From the NCBI RefSeq assembly GCF_010994275.1, contig NZ_WMCD01000011.1, positions 124,001 through 188,000 of the forward strand: a DNA stretch of 64,000 nt. The letters run 5' to 3'. Below, piece by piece: positions 1 through 9,013 of this stretch. The stretch is from Cyclobacterium jeungdonense (GTDB lineage Bacteria; Bacteroidota; Bacteroidia; Cytophagales; Cyclobacteriaceae). Below the pieces are notes generated by a model that was given only the letters and a program-made list of their open reading frames with translations, had not been told where the DNA came from and did not search any database. The position numbers were made by a program, and so were the translations under genes. Within the stretch, counting starts at the first letter, position 1. Every line of letters begins with the position of its first letter.

Positions 1-212
1 AGAATTGCCCTTAGAAATCCCCTCTGTTTTGGAATTATTTTTTAGGGATCTTTTTAATCAAAATTTCATTATTTCATTTTCCCATGCAAAATAGTGAAAT
101 TTTTGTACTTACTCTGGCTAATGCTTTCTTATGCAGTTCAAATTAAGTCAGTCAGATGTCCGTTGACACATTTTTTCCCTGTGTTGGGTAATGGTTTTGC
201 TGTGTAGTGGGG

Positions 213-860
213 TCAATTTTTTTCTTTCATTATTCTGAGAGTCTTTAGATGCTTAGTTTCGATCACAGTGCTAATTTCTTTCAGTCCTGGAAGATTCAAT
301 GTAGATGATGGGGTAGTAAGTTGATAAATCAAGATTCTAAACTCCTTCTGATATTGGAATCGATCGTCTTTGTGAAAAAGGGATATTTCACCGTCAACTT
401 CTTTAGGATCATAATAACTCACTTTTTTTCCTTGAATCCCGAGATTTTGTTCTGACACAGCTTTGTCTAGTATTTCGAAAAACCGTTTCCAGTCCAAAAT
501 AAGAAGAGTTTTATCGCCTAGTTCTAATAACTTTTTGTCAAAGGCAGCTAGGTCTCGGTCAATTTCAAATTCTAACCAATGCAGGGAGCAGCAATGGGTT
601 CTTGGGTCTACTAGGTGTTCAGAAAATTGTCCATTAAAGTTTCTAAAAACTTTATGGAAATGGATTTCCTTTTCTTCAGTCTTTAAGGTCAGGCGGATTA
701 TTTGTTTGTTGTTGACGTTTAATTCCTTTCTGTCCAGTCTACCAGTATTGTCAGGTTTAGGACTTCTGAAATTTTTAATGTTGCTGAAAAATAGGTACTC
801 GTTTTCGTACATGTCAATGATGTGGTTCGCTTTCCCTATTTTGCTTAAAATCAAGTACAT
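213..860 (-). CDS. Hypothetical protein, 215 aa, weakly DUF2971-like
   Basis: I do not recognise this protein with certainty. It is soluble, rich in charged residues, and has no signal peptide or membrane segment. The N-terminal part has a pattern (LFFSNIKNFR followed by a D-G-R-L-D stretch) and the C-terminal part has QYQKEFRILI. Together these recall the layout of DUF2971-type proteins, where an early FSS-x-x-x-F motif is paired with a late EKE-x-R-I strand; this is inference only. It starts at an ATG and faces away from mcrBC, with a 1.27 kb gene-free gap between them. The neighbouring restriction genes suggest an accessory or defence-related role, but nothing in the sequence fixes a function. 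Confidence 0.6.
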   Translation of the reverse strand: MYLILSKIGKANHIIDMYENEYLFFSNIKNFRSPKPDNTGRLDRKELNVNNKQIIRLTLKTEEKEIHFHKVFRNFNGQFSEHLVDPRTHCCSLHWLEFEIDRDLAAFDKKLLELGDKTLLILDWKRFFEILDKAVSEQNLGIQGKKVSYYDPKEVDGEISLFHKDDRFQYQKEFRILIYQLTTPSSTLNLPGLKEISTVIETKHLKTLRIMKEKN

Positions 861-2131
861 CTTAAATTGAGGCTAACGTAAAGAAATTTAAACGCAATCT
901 AGAAAAAAAATAACTACTGTTCGACGATGACAAGATCCCGTGATCATAACATACCCTTTTTTAGCCTCTGGTTAAGTAACAAGCAGACTTGATGTTCAAC
1001 CCTACCCTATTAAGCTTTTTAAGGGCCTGTAAGGGCTTGTTAAGGGTCGCATGGTTACTGATGCCCCCGTGAGCTATCAGTTGCTAGAAGGCCTCTTTGA
1101 GGGCTGATTTTTCCTAAGCATAGTAGATTTAGCCATGGCCTCAAGGAATCATAATGATTAAAAGGTTAATTGGGGGAGACGAGAGAAAGGTAGCCGAAAT
1201 CCCATGTCTATAATTTATGAAAGGCCGGTGATTTCTCATAACGGGGGTAAAAACATTTGCAAACTTGACATTTTTCAGCTTTTAGGCTTTTTTGTCCAAA
1301 TAAATCCATTGTTCCAATTTGAAACGTTGAAGCCCCCTTATCTTGAAAAAAGGAGGGCTACCCCTACCTTTGGCTGTTGGGGCATATATATTTTTTGGTC
1401 AATTTTCAGGTTTTAAAAGTATTTTTATACCCAGGTAAACCCAATGCACCACTTTTGCCTATACTTTGTAAAGGATGATAGAGACCTAGCATAACGCTGA
1501 AAACTATATTTTCGTGATGTATCGGTCCAAAGACACAGTTCCGTCATGAATCTTACCAGTGACTAGAAGTGCTCAGAGTCACAGCCGAGAATAAAGCGAA
1601 AGCGGTGAGTAAGGATGCAATAACTGTAACGCATTACAATTCGCAAGCCTTTAAGATTTTTAGTTGTTTGTCTTAAGGTATGTGGGAACCTCAAAAACAG
1701 TTTCTCATTTAATTCTCTCTGTACTATATGTACCAAGGGAGAATTATGTGTCTTCCTAAAAACAGTGAAAACAAATAAAAAAAATAACCACAAAGGAGAA
1801 ACACAGTGGAAAAGGCCTTAAAGCCAAAAAGCCATACGCATATTCAGTCAATTATTACAGCATTTAGCAGAAAATGGAAGGCAGGCAGGTAATAATTATT
1901 AATGATCAGCAGACTGAAAGGCTTTACCCAGCTTCCCTGTAGGAATTTAAGTGGTAAGCAGGCTGGTTTGAAACAACCATGGCAGGATTTACAGATTTAA
2001 GGCAGTAAGATTAGTAAATTGGAGTCTATTTATGAAAAATTAAGTTCAATTTCGTTTATTTGTCTAAAATGGAGAACTTGGCGTAATTGCGCAAATCTCC
2101 AAGTTAGCGGAAATGTTACAAAAAACAGATA
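861..2131. other. Gene-poor spacer before mcrB
   Basis: About 1.27 kb with only short open frames in all six readings and no recognisable protein fragment. It is AT-rich near both ends. The last 60 bases before mcrB hold an interrupted palindrome, listed separately. I see no RNA gene here. Confidence 0.5.
2075..2105. promoter_or_regulatory. Interrupted palindrome upstream of mcrB
   Basis: Perfect 7-base arms AACTTGG (2075-2081) and CCAAGTT (2099-2105) flank a spacer containing GCG-N6-CGC, ending 26 bases before the mcrB start codon. The position fits an operator or a leader hairpin controlling the restriction operon. No regulator gene is adjacent, so this is inference from symmetry and position alone. 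Confidence 0.35.
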
Positions 2132-3889
2132 ATGAGATTACACTACGCAGAAGATGTATATGAACATTTGCAAACTTTTTTGAGTGAGTTTATTATTCAA
2201 AGGAACAGTATTCTGTCAAATACGCCCAATGTATTGACAAGGGCTACCCTTCAAAACTGCTTTAAAAATTATGTAGAGAATTTCAAAGGAGGTGGAGAGA
2301 GCTTTGGCTCCAAGGTTAAGGCTCAATTTAAAGATGCTGATTTGGAAACTAAGTTGGTTTTTGCCCATGCCGAATGGCTTTGGGGCTTTGCAGTGAGAGA
2401 TATTTCGGTTTGGCGGAAACAAGAACAAACCAAACGCACTACAGGTCTGAGCAATGAAGAATTAAAGGATGTCTATCCTGAAGGTTTTGGCAATGCAGGT
2501 ATGTACCATAAAAACAACAAGTATTACGAGATAAAATTTGTCTTGTATCTCATAGAGCTGTTGTTTCAAAAAGCGCAAGAGAATGAAGATATTTCTGTCA
2601 AGGATTTAGCAACCTACACCGAAGCCTATTGCCTTTGGCATAAATACAAGCAAGAGTTAGAAGAGTATGAAATACCTGAATCAACCAAAGAAAACATACC
2701 TGATTGGAGCTTGGCTACATCAAACATTTTACTCTATGTAAGCAATCCTGATGAGTACGAACGAATTGCTTCAGATACACACAAGCGAGACATAGTAAAT
2801 GGGTTTAAAAGCCTTTTGCCAGATGATGAAGAAACCAAAGAGAAAACAACAGATGAAAAAATCTATCTGATCCGTCAAGAATTAGGCAAGTACGTAACTA
2901 ATACAGACTTCGACTTCTATGAGGATCGCTTCACGCGTATTTGGAATTATTCACTCACCCAAGAAGGTTTTTCAGAGGTTCAAGGGCTACAGTACAAAAA
3001 AGCAATTATCCTGTATGGCCCACCGGGAACCAGCAAAACCCATACCGCTAAAAGGCTTTCAACCGCCATTATTATAGATCAATATCTCTCTAATCGCAAT
3101 AACGTGAAAACTTACTTTGAGCAGGATGTTGATGTAACAAAAAACAGAATTCACCGATTGCAACTGCACACAAATTATACTTACGAAGACTTTGTAGTAG
3201 GTTATCAATTGGTCTCAAACGAAACCAAAGCGGTTAAAGGTAAGCTATTTGAAATTTGTGAAGCGGCCATGGCTGACGGCTTGCCACACGTTTTAATACT
3301 TGATGAAATCAATCGAGTGGACTTATCTCGCTTGTTTGGTGAGGTTTTTTCAGCACTTGAAGACCGAGAGCAAGAAATTGACTTGTCCATTGGTGGTCTA
3401 AGTCTATCTATTCCCAAAAACCTATATGTAATAGGCACCATGAATGAGATAGACTTCTCTTTAGAGCAAATTGATTTTGCCCTAAGAAGAAGGTTTCTAT
3501 GGTTTCCTTACGGCTTTAACGAAGATGTCTTAAAGAGCATTATTTGGAATAAAAACACGAGCCTTAATACCAAGCTAAAAGGGGAGGAAGTAAATCGATA
3601 TATACAAAACTGTAAAGCCTTGAATGATCAGTTGCGAAAGATGCCAGAACTAGGCTCACAGTATGAAATTGGGCACACTTTTTTCGCAGAGATTGTAAAC
3701 ATATACAGCAGCTTCAAAACCATTAATGGCTACTCAAAACTCAAGTATCAAATATTCAGGAATGGTGGTGCGATCGATATTATTTGGAGTATTTCCATAG
3801 CTCCAATTATTGATGCCTTTCTAGGCAACTTAGATAAAGAGAGCAAACAAGCAAGCTTGAAGGCATTAGGGAAAACATTTAAAAAATAG
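2132..3889 (+). CDS. mcrB: McrB-like AAA+ NTPase subunit of a McrBC restriction system
   Basis: This is the motor subunit of a modification-dependent restriction complex, which in the known family uses GTP hydrolysis to move DNA and activate the McrC nuclease. Residues 1 to about 270 form a variable, probably DNA-recognising region that I cannot assign to a known domain. The AAA+ core follows: Walker A GPPGTSKT at 296-303, Walker B LILDEIN with D391/E392, the sensor-type segment TMNEIDFS around 436-442 where E. coli McrB has MNTADRS, and the arginine-rich ALRRRF around 452-457. At 585 residues it is longer than E. coli McrB (about 460), with the extra length at the N-terminus. Its stop codon overlaps the next start by one base (TAGTG), so the two genes are translationally coupled. 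Substrate modification is unknown. Confidence 0.9.
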   Translation: MRLHYAEDVYEHLQTFLSEFIIQRNSILSNTPNVLTRATLQNCFKNYVENFKGGGESFGSKVKAQFKDADLETKLVFAHAEWLWGFAVRDISVWRKQEQTKRTTGLSNEELKDVYPEGFGNAGMYHKNNKYYEIKFVLYLIELLFQKAQENEDISVKDLATYTEAYCLWHKYKQELEEYEIPESTKENIPDWSLATSNILLYVSNPDEYERIASDTHKRDIVNGFKSLLPDDEETKEKTTDEKIYLIRQELGKYVTNTDFDFYEDRFTRIWNYSLTQEGFSEVQGLQYKKAIILYGPPGTSKTHTAKRLSTAIIIDQYLSNRNNVKTYFEQDVDVTKNRIHRLQLHTNYTYEDFVVGYQLVSNETKAVKGKLFEICEAAMADGLPHVLILDEINRVDLSRLFGEVFSALEDREQEIDLSIGGLSLSIPKNLYVIGTMNEIDFSLEQIDFALRRRFLWFPYGFNEDVLKSIIWNKNTSLNTKLKGEEVNRYIQNCKALNDQLRKMPELGSQYEIGHTFFAEIVNIYSSFKTINGYSKLKYQIFRNGGAIDIIWSISIAPIIDAFLGNLDKESKQASLKALGKTFKK

Positions 3890-5208
3890 TGTCGGACACA
3901 ATTAAAATATCTGCATTAGACTGTTTGCCTTTTAATGAAAAGGAAGCTAGTGGAGATGTTATTTCTCACTTTATAGAGAAGAGTCAGAAAGCCGTATTTT
4001 GGTTTAATCCCTTTTTTGAAAAAGACCAGGACGATTCTCAGTTAGCTGTATATGATTATGGTAAACACAAATGGCGGGCAGGCAGATTTATTGGTGAAGC
4101 AAACTTCAATTATCGAGGCAACTCATATCACATTTCAATAAAGCCACGCTTTGGCGAAGAGGTTTTACTGAAAATGCTCGAACAGATTTTCAACATAAGA
4201 ATTTCACCTTCCCAATCTAAAGTAGCAAATGACACCGATTGGCAACACTTTATAAAGCGACTGATTACCATTATTTGGGTTCAACATTTAGCTAATGCAA
4301 ATCTTCATGGCCTACCCAAAAAGACTCTAAAAAAACAATATCAAAGCCTTCAGGTCAGAGGTAGATTAGATATTCGGAAATCATTTAAACCATTTAAAAC
4401 GAAAAACGAACTTGTTTCTCATTCATATGAGAAAGCTATTGATACCGAGATTATATCAATTGTAAATGAGGCCTACCAAATTTTGAAAACCGACTTTGAC
4501 CTAGGAGCAAGTAAATTGAATCTGCCCGATTCTGCTCAGTCAGCCTTAAATCGAATATTTGATGCTAAAATTCCAAGACAAAACCTTTTGTATTGGCATT
4601 ATCAGCGAATCAGGTACAAACCAATTTACAGGTCGTGGAAACCCTTGGTTGATTTTTCTTGGGATATTATCTCTCAGAAACAACAAGGTCTCAATCAAGA
4701 GGAAAAAAATAAAGGCTTTGGTTTTTTTCTTGATATGGCAGAAATATGGGAGCAATACCTTAGGTCCTTGTTACAAAAGAATCTCATGCCATTGGGTTGG
4801 AACCTCAAAAAAAATACTTCGGTTGCTTATGATGGGTATTTTTTTAAGAGGCAACTCATACCCGACTTGGTATTCGAAAATGATGATAAAGCGATTATTT
4901 GGGATGCAAAATATAAAAAAATGCAGGCTCGACATACGGATGTAGATAGAGGTGACTTTTTTCAAATTCATACGTACCTACTATCCTACACACATAAGGA
5001 AATAAAAATTGGCGGCCTACTTTTCCCTTTCACAATAAATGAAGACTATGAAGAAGATAAATTCAGAAGTCCATATCTACTGTATCCCAATGGGTTAAAT
5101 GCATGTTTTGGTATTGATGGAATTGAGTTTAAAAGAGAAATGAAGTCAGATGAATTTTTTGAAAAGGAAACCGAGTTTCTAAAAAGAATTAAGAATGATA
5201 TTATTTGA
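3889..5208 (+). CDS. mcrC: McrC-like nuclease subunit
   Basis: This is the endonuclease partner of McrB. The start is GTG at 3889, overlapping the last base of the mcrB stop codon. The N-terminal half fits the McrB-interacting region. The conserved segment FLDMAEIWEQY lies around residues 280-290. The C-terminal nuclease shows the PD-(D/E)xK core as D326, then twelve residues, then D339-A-K341, the same D-x12-DAK spacing as the E. coli McrC active site. The catalytic residues are therefore present and the system looks intact. Length is 439 residues, longer than E. coli McrC (about 350). No methyltransferase is nearby, consistent with a type IV, modification-dependent enzyme that needs no protective methylase. 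Confidence 0.9.
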   Translation: MSDTIKISALDCLPFNEKEASGDVISHFIEKSQKAVFWFNPFFEKDQDDSQLAVYDYGKHKWRAGRFIGEANFNYRGNSYHISIKPRFGEEVLLKMLEQIFNIRISPSQSKVANDTDWQHFIKRLITIIWVQHLANANLHGLPKKTLKKQYQSLQVRGRLDIRKSFKPFKTKNELVSHSYEKAIDTEIISIVNEAYQILKTDFDLGASKLNLPDSAQSALNRIFDAKIPRQNLLYWHYQRIRYKPIYRSWKPLVDFSWDIISQKQQGLNQEEKNKGFGFFLDMAEIWEQYLRSLLQKNLMPLGWNLKKNTSVAYDGYFFKRQLIPDLVFENDDKAIIWDAKYKKMQARHTDVDRGDFFQIHTYLLSYTHKEIKIGGLLFPFTINEDYEEDKFRSPYLLYPNGLNACFGIDGIEFKREMKSDEFFEKETEFLKRIKNDII

Positions 5209-5541
5209 TCTTGGATCCAGTGGTTGCAAGGAGCCTAACCTAAGCCCTGTAGATTAATAAAAATGGGGCAAAACGTTGGGTGCAATTCCCCAGATATGAA
5301 ACACATTTAATCTCAGAGCTAACGGGGTGTTGTATTATCCAGACTTTTTCTAATGTTGATAAAGTTCGTTATAGGGAGGATTTTCAACTTTTGCTCCTGG
5401 TTATTCGGGAAGCAAGGGCGCAATCCTGGTTGGGATGCTTGCGATTGCTTTACTTTAGTGGCGGTCTCGATTAGGCAAGAACCCCTTTCAGAATTTTTTC
5501 TTACTAAAAGCATATCCCCTTAGAGCTTAAGTTTTCTGATC
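5209..5541. other. Spacer after mcrC
   Basis: About 330 bases with no supported gene and no clear terminator hairpin. Short open frames on both strands show no recognisable protein. Confidence 0.45.
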
Positions 5542-5861
5542 ATGAGACAGGAATTCGTATCAATTCAAGTCGTCAATCCGCAAGCTGCGGGTATTAATGT
5601 AGGCATCCGCTCCCATAGGGTGGCTGTGGGGCAGTCCGAAAAGGATGTGCGTTAATATGGGATCAATCAGGATCAGTTAGCTTTAGCAGATTGGTAGAAA
5701 GAAAACATGTCAGAACAGTGGCCATGGAGAGTACCGGAACTTACTGGTAGAACCAGTATGCCGTTTTGATTTCCAGAGGGCCTCATGTGGTGCTTTGTAA
5801 TGGATAGTTTATAAAAAACATGAATAGTAAGAAAACAGATGAATATACCGGACTAAGCTGA
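5542..5861 (+). pseudogene. Decayed IS110-family transposase, N-terminal part
   Basis: Starting at ATG 5542 the reading matches the N-terminus of IS110 (DEDD-type) transposases: VVNPQAAGINVGIRSHRVAVG, then a TAA stop at about 5653. In another frame the next conserved block follows: TVAMESTGTYW, a TAG, then NQYAVLISRGPHVVLCNG, another TAG, then FIKNMNSKKTDEYTGL. The frames therefore carry at least one frameshift and several in-frame stops. The first catalytic Asp position reads N (GINVG instead of GIDVG). The catalytic C-terminal half is absent. It is a dead relic that marks past mobile-element activity beside the McrBC genes. Confidence 0.8.
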
Positions 5862-6102
5862 CCCCCCCCATCCGGAGCCTTAAAATATGAAAAGTTTATC
5901 TTCCAATCCGGGATCACAACAAATATACGGGTGGTCAAGATGAATAGGTATCTACATTAATTAATAAAAGTTTTTTTCACCGACAGCACCAGTTTTACCT
6001 ATACTATGGAAACTAAGGTTGAGATTGGATTCAGCATTTATGCAAGTCCTCCTTCTGCCTAATTTAATTCATAAACTATTTCACAACAAAAACAAGTAAA
6101 TC

Positions 6103-6282
6103 ATGGTGGATTTTTACACAGTAAAGGAATTTAAAAATGAACTTGAGTCACGTGGCATTAATGTCTCGGAAAAAGCGATTCGTCATTTTATCGCAAATGG
6201 GAACCTTAAAGCCCAAAAAGAGATCTTGAGGCCTAAACGATGGCAAATTCCTGCTTCTGAATTGGGAAGAGTCATAAATTAA
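6103..6282 (+). CDS. Small HTH protein, excisionase/MerR-like, 59 aa
   Basis: A short open frame from ATG 6103 to TAA 6282. The protein begins MVDFYTVKEFKNELE, continues with KAIRHFIANGNLKAQKE and ends RPKRWQIPASELGRVIN. This is the layout of excisionase-like winged-helix DNA-binding proteins: a TVKEF helix, a second helix with an IRHFI-NG turn, then a W-x-IP-x-SEL wing. It lies 48 bases upstream of another HTH gene and near a tyrosine recombinase, so a role in controlling excision or transcription of an integrated element is likely. Confidence 0.6.
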   Translation: MVDFYTVKEFKNELESRGINVSEKAIRHFIANGNLKAQKEILRPKRWQIPASELGRVIN

Positions 6283-6330
6283 GATAGACGAAAATAGTAA
6301 AAAAATTAATGTTATGTAGAAGGAGGAAAT

Positions 6331-6639
6331 ATGACGATGGAAAACATTATGATGACCACTATGGAAACAGTGATTGAGAAAAAACTCTCAAATACTGAGA
6401 ACCAAATCCATAATTTAACGATGCAGGTTAATAGCCTTGTCGCTGTTATTAATGACCTTTTGAAAAAGGCCAACCCCGAAGAAAAGCTAACTGTTAAGGA
6501 GGCGGCAGAAATTTTAAGGGTGAAAGAGAATACCGTTAGGGAAATGTGTAAAAATGATAAAATTGGCTATGAAAAGCTGGGTGGCCAGTATCGGTTAAAG
6601 CGGAGCGCCATTGCCGATTATTTGAACCGTCATAATTAA
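6331..6639 (+). CDS. Excisionase-family helix-turn-helix protein
   Basis: A 102-residue protein with an N-terminal coiled-coil stretch (about residues 12-45) and a C-terminal HTH_17 / excisionase-type domain: LTVKEAAEILRVKENTVREM, then KIGYEKLGGQYRLKRSAIADYL. This is the standard VKEAAE-x-L-x-V-x-x-x-TVR helix-turn-helix followed by a G-x-x-x-R wing. The start is well supported by a strong ribosome binding site (AAGGAGG) seven bases before the ATG, unusual for this phylum. It probably binds DNA as an excisionase or small regulator of the integrated element whose recombinase is convergent on the other strand just downstream. Confidence 0.8.
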   Translation: MTMENIMMTTMETVIEKKLSNTENQIHNLTMQVNSLVAVINDLLKKANPEEKLTVKEAAEILRVKENTVREMCKNDKIGYEKLGGQYRLKRSAIADYLNRHN

Positions 6640-6715
6640 GCACGAAAATTTATGGAGCAGGCAATTAGTCCGCTCCTCTGCTATTACCCCGTTCATTATA
6701 TTGCAAAATACAACA

Positions 6716-8005
6716 CTACTCAATGGCAGAAAGCAACATTTTATTCTTTTTATCATCTCCCAATTTTAAATAAATTTCGGTTATGACAGCCGAGCTATGG
6801 CCAAGAAGTTCTTTTAAAGATTGCAGAGCCAAAGCTCCTTCAGCTTTATTCATTTCTAAAAATCTCCTCGCAAACGAATGCCTCCCAACATGCATGGTAA
6901 CTTTTTGCCATTTCTCGCAGGTCAAGACCTTTGGCTTTCCATTGTATAGCTTTGTAAAAGAGACCAAATCTTTCAATCCAGCCGCTCTGGCTATCTTTTG
7001 GATATCCTTGTTAATATCACTGTTGTAAGATTTTGGAATATTGTTTTTGTAACGATTAAGGATCTTAACCACCTTTGGGGATAGAACAAATTGAATAGAC
7101 CTACTATTTTTGAAGGTGATGCCTTGAAAATGATAGGAGCCGTCTACCTCCACAATATTATAGTCCTTAATTTTACTGACATTTTGCCATCTCAATCCAG
7201 TATAGCAGGAAATAAGGAACAAATCTTGAGCTAAAACTAATTCTTTGTGGAGGGGAACAAATTCTTCAATCTTCTTTACCTCTTCCCAAGAAAGAGAAAG
7301 CCTAAAGGGATTTTGATACATTCTTTTGAAATCCAGAAAATCTTTTGGAATAGGAATATGGTTGAATCTGGTGATGGCATAGGTGCAAATTTTTTTAATT
7401 TCCGCAATATGCTTGTCTATTGTGTTGTCGCATATCGGTACATCAACCAAATAGCCCAAGAAGTAGTCATTGTAAAAGTCCTCTGTAAAATCTTTGAAAT
7501 CAATTTTGGGGTTATACTCCTTCAGGTGCTTCTCAACCTGCTTAAATTTTCTAATAGTTTCCTTAGAATTTTTAGAATTCTTTCTATAATGCTCCACTAC
7601 TTCCCAAAATGTGGTAGGTAATTTTATTGATTCCTTTTTTAAAGGCCGAGCCACACTCTTTAGATTCTTAAATACTTCATCTATCCTAATTTGATACAAG
7701 GCCTTAATGTTTTTCTGGTTTGGCTCCACATCCTTTTTTTCCAGTTCTTGAACAGCCTCGATGAGCAATCCCTTTTTCTTTAAAATCCGTTTATTTATTT
7801 CAACACCATCAGGGTCTTTACGACTTACCTTTTGACCTGAAATATCCCATGCCTTTACCAATGCCCTTTCATCTGCCCCAATATTAATTCTGAGGCCATT
7901 GTAAAAAAATGAAAACCTGAGTGGGGCTTTTCCTTTATTTTTGCCTTGCTTAATTTCACTTCCTTTGATGATGTAAGTATTTATATCCATAGAAATATGT
8001 AACAA
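6716..8005 (-). CDS. Tyrosine recombinase / phage-type integrase
   Basis: A 429-residue site-specific recombinase of the type common in Bacteroidota mobile elements. Residues 1 to about 110 form the arm-binding region (starting DINTYIIKGSEIKQGKNKG), then a SAM-like core-binding domain (about 125-225), then the catalytic domain. Visible catalytic residues are the first Arg in CYTGLRWQNV, the H-x-x-R box in MHVGRHSFARRF, the LGHSS motif, and the nucleophile Tyr in ITEIYLKL near the C-terminus. All are present, so it is probably active. It converges on the excisionase-like genes at 6103-6639, with about 75 bases between the stop codons. I could not identify attachment sites. Confidence 0.9.
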   Translation of the reverse strand: MLHISMDINTYIIKGSEIKQGKNKGKAPLRFSFFYNGLRINIGADERALVKAWDISGQKVSRKDPDGVEINKRILKKKGLLIEAVQELEKKDVEPNQKNIKALYQIRIDEVFKNLKSVARPLKKESIKLPTTFWEVVEHYRKNSKNSKETIRKFKQVEKHLKEYNPKIDFKDFTEDFYNDYFLGYLVDVPICDNTIDKHIAEIKKICTYAITRFNHIPIPKDFLDFKRMYQNPFRLSLSWEEVKKIEEFVPLHKELVLAQDLFLISCYTGLRWQNVSKIKDYNIVEVDGSYHFQGITFKNSRSIQFVLSPKVVKILNRYKNNIPKSYNSDINKDIQKIARAAGLKDLVSFTKLYNGKPKVLTCEKWQKVTMHVGRHSFARRFLEMNKAEGALALQSLKELLGHSSAVITEIYLKLGDDKKNKMLLSAIE

Positions 8006-8177
8006 AATATGTAACAGTAATGACTCAATACAAACCTACATAAAAAACACTAAACATTAACCTAAAACATAAAAAACCCCTTAAAATGGACCTATAAGCT
8101 GTTTTTGAGGCTACCTTTAGTTTAGTTTATAGCCTATTAATAATGGTAAAAGTGGGGACAGGTGGGCCCACAAAATA

Positions 8178-8210
8178 CCTCTTTACAGACCGTAAAGGGG
8201 CTTTTTATTT
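8178..8210 (+). terminator. Terminator-like hairpin
   Basis: CCTCTTTAC (8178-8186) pairs with GTAAAGGGG (8192-8200) around a five-base loop and is followed by CTTTTTATTTT. It has the form of a rho-independent terminator on the plus strand, but no intact plus-strand gene precedes it. It may be left from a deleted gene. Confidence 0.4.
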
Positions 8211-8483
8211 TGTATTTAAAATTGATAAAGCGCGAAGACTTTTCAGGTTCAAAAAACCTTTAAAAAAATTACCACCGGCACCAGCACCCATGCCCTGGTG
8301 GTTTTTCAGGTGGAAGGGAATTCCATTTTGGTTCCAAGAAAGGCTGTTTTGCTTTTGGGAAAGACGTTGGATAAATTGGCCAGGGAGGCGCAGGAAATTG
8401 GCTTGGGCTATTAGTCGTCCAGCATGATTTCAGCATTACTTGATGCTAATGCCAATTAGCTCGTAACAGCAAATCTAAAGGAG

Positions 8484-8516
8484 TTTCAAAAAATCCCATT
8501 CATTGATTTTTTGAAA
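8484..8516. repeat. Perfect 12-base inverted repeat
   Basis: TTTCAAAAAATC (8484-8495) and GATTTTTTGAAA (8505-8516) are exact reverse complements around a nine-base loop. It lies in degenerate DNA between the two recombinase genes. It may be chance in AT-rich sequence, or part of a recombination site. Confidence 0.4.
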
Positions 8517-8601
8517 AGGGTCTGTCCCAATATTTGCCGGTATTACGTTTTATTGGTGTTTTTTTTGATTTCCAATATTCGCCAAAAATCCGAACGTTTA
8601 G

Positions 8602-8893
8602 TATAAATTTGATTTGGAATGCCACAGAAGATAAACTAATTGAGGGGTTTAAAGGCCGGTAGCATTTTTCGCGGGAAGAACTCTTTGAATTCTATCGCTC
8701 TTTTGAACCGGGTCTGAAAGAGGGTACTTTCGAGTGGAGAATCTATGAACTCAAAGACAAAAAAATCATTAAACCACTCAAGAAAAGGCTTTATGTTATT
8801 TCCTACAAACCCAAATACAGATCTGAAATATTTCCTGAGTTAATCAAGCTCGCAATGCGAATCACAGACAAATTTGGGGATGGCAAACGCTGA
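8602..8893 (+). pseudogene. Remnant of a winged-helix antitoxin-like protein (AbiEi/DUF6577 type)
   Basis: One frame reads NATEDKLIEGFKGR, a TAG, then HFSREELFEFYRSFEPGL, KEGTFEWRIYELKDKKIIKP, LKKRLYVISYKPKYRSEI and FPELIKLAMRITDKFGDGKR before TGA at 8891. The pattern (SREELF-x-FY, then TF-x-WRIY-x-L, then I-x-x-L-x-R-x-LY) is that of a winged-helix N-terminal domain found in AbiEi-like or DUF6577 antitoxins of Bacteroidota. The in-frame stop removes the start, and the usual C-terminal domain is missing, so it is non-functional. The family name is from memory and moderately uncertain. Confidence 0.45.
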
Positions 8894-9013
8894 AAGCAAC
8901 CATGCCGTCAATTTCACCAAACGCTTCAGCTACGCAAAACGAAGGGAAAGAGAACAAGACATCAAGCAGTTTATGACGAAGCATATGTACCACCTTGTAA
9001 AAGATATTATCGA

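Larger units (their letters stand above)
8006..8601. other. Degenerate region upstream of the integrase
   Basis: No intact gene. One frame at about 8245-8421 reads like the end of a real protein (TTGTSTHALVVFQVEGNS, then LVPRKAVLLLGKTLDKLAREA). Another from about 8425 reads MISALLDANAN, a stop, then LVTANLKEFQKIPFIDF, which loosely recalls the ends of a PIN-domain toxin with its middle deleted. Both readings are weak. Two hairpins in this stretch are listed separately. Confidence 0.3.

Noticed and set aside
463..870. Plus-strand open frame of 135 codons
   Set aside because: It is antisense to the better supported 215-residue gene and its product is low in acidic residues and has no recognisable pattern.
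1563..1793. Minus-strand 76-codon frame
   Set aside because: No family, no initiation signal and unusual composition; lies in a gene-poor spacer.
8040..8210. Search for a tRNA that could be the integrase attachment site
   Set aside because: No cloverleaf or T-arm consensus could be seen near the integrase; the hairpin at 8178 is only terminator-like.
8143..8427. 94-codon plus-strand frame starting MVKVGTGGPTK
   Set aside because: Very rich in Trp, Arg, Phe and Pro in its second half; an overlapping frame is more protein-like, so this one is chance.
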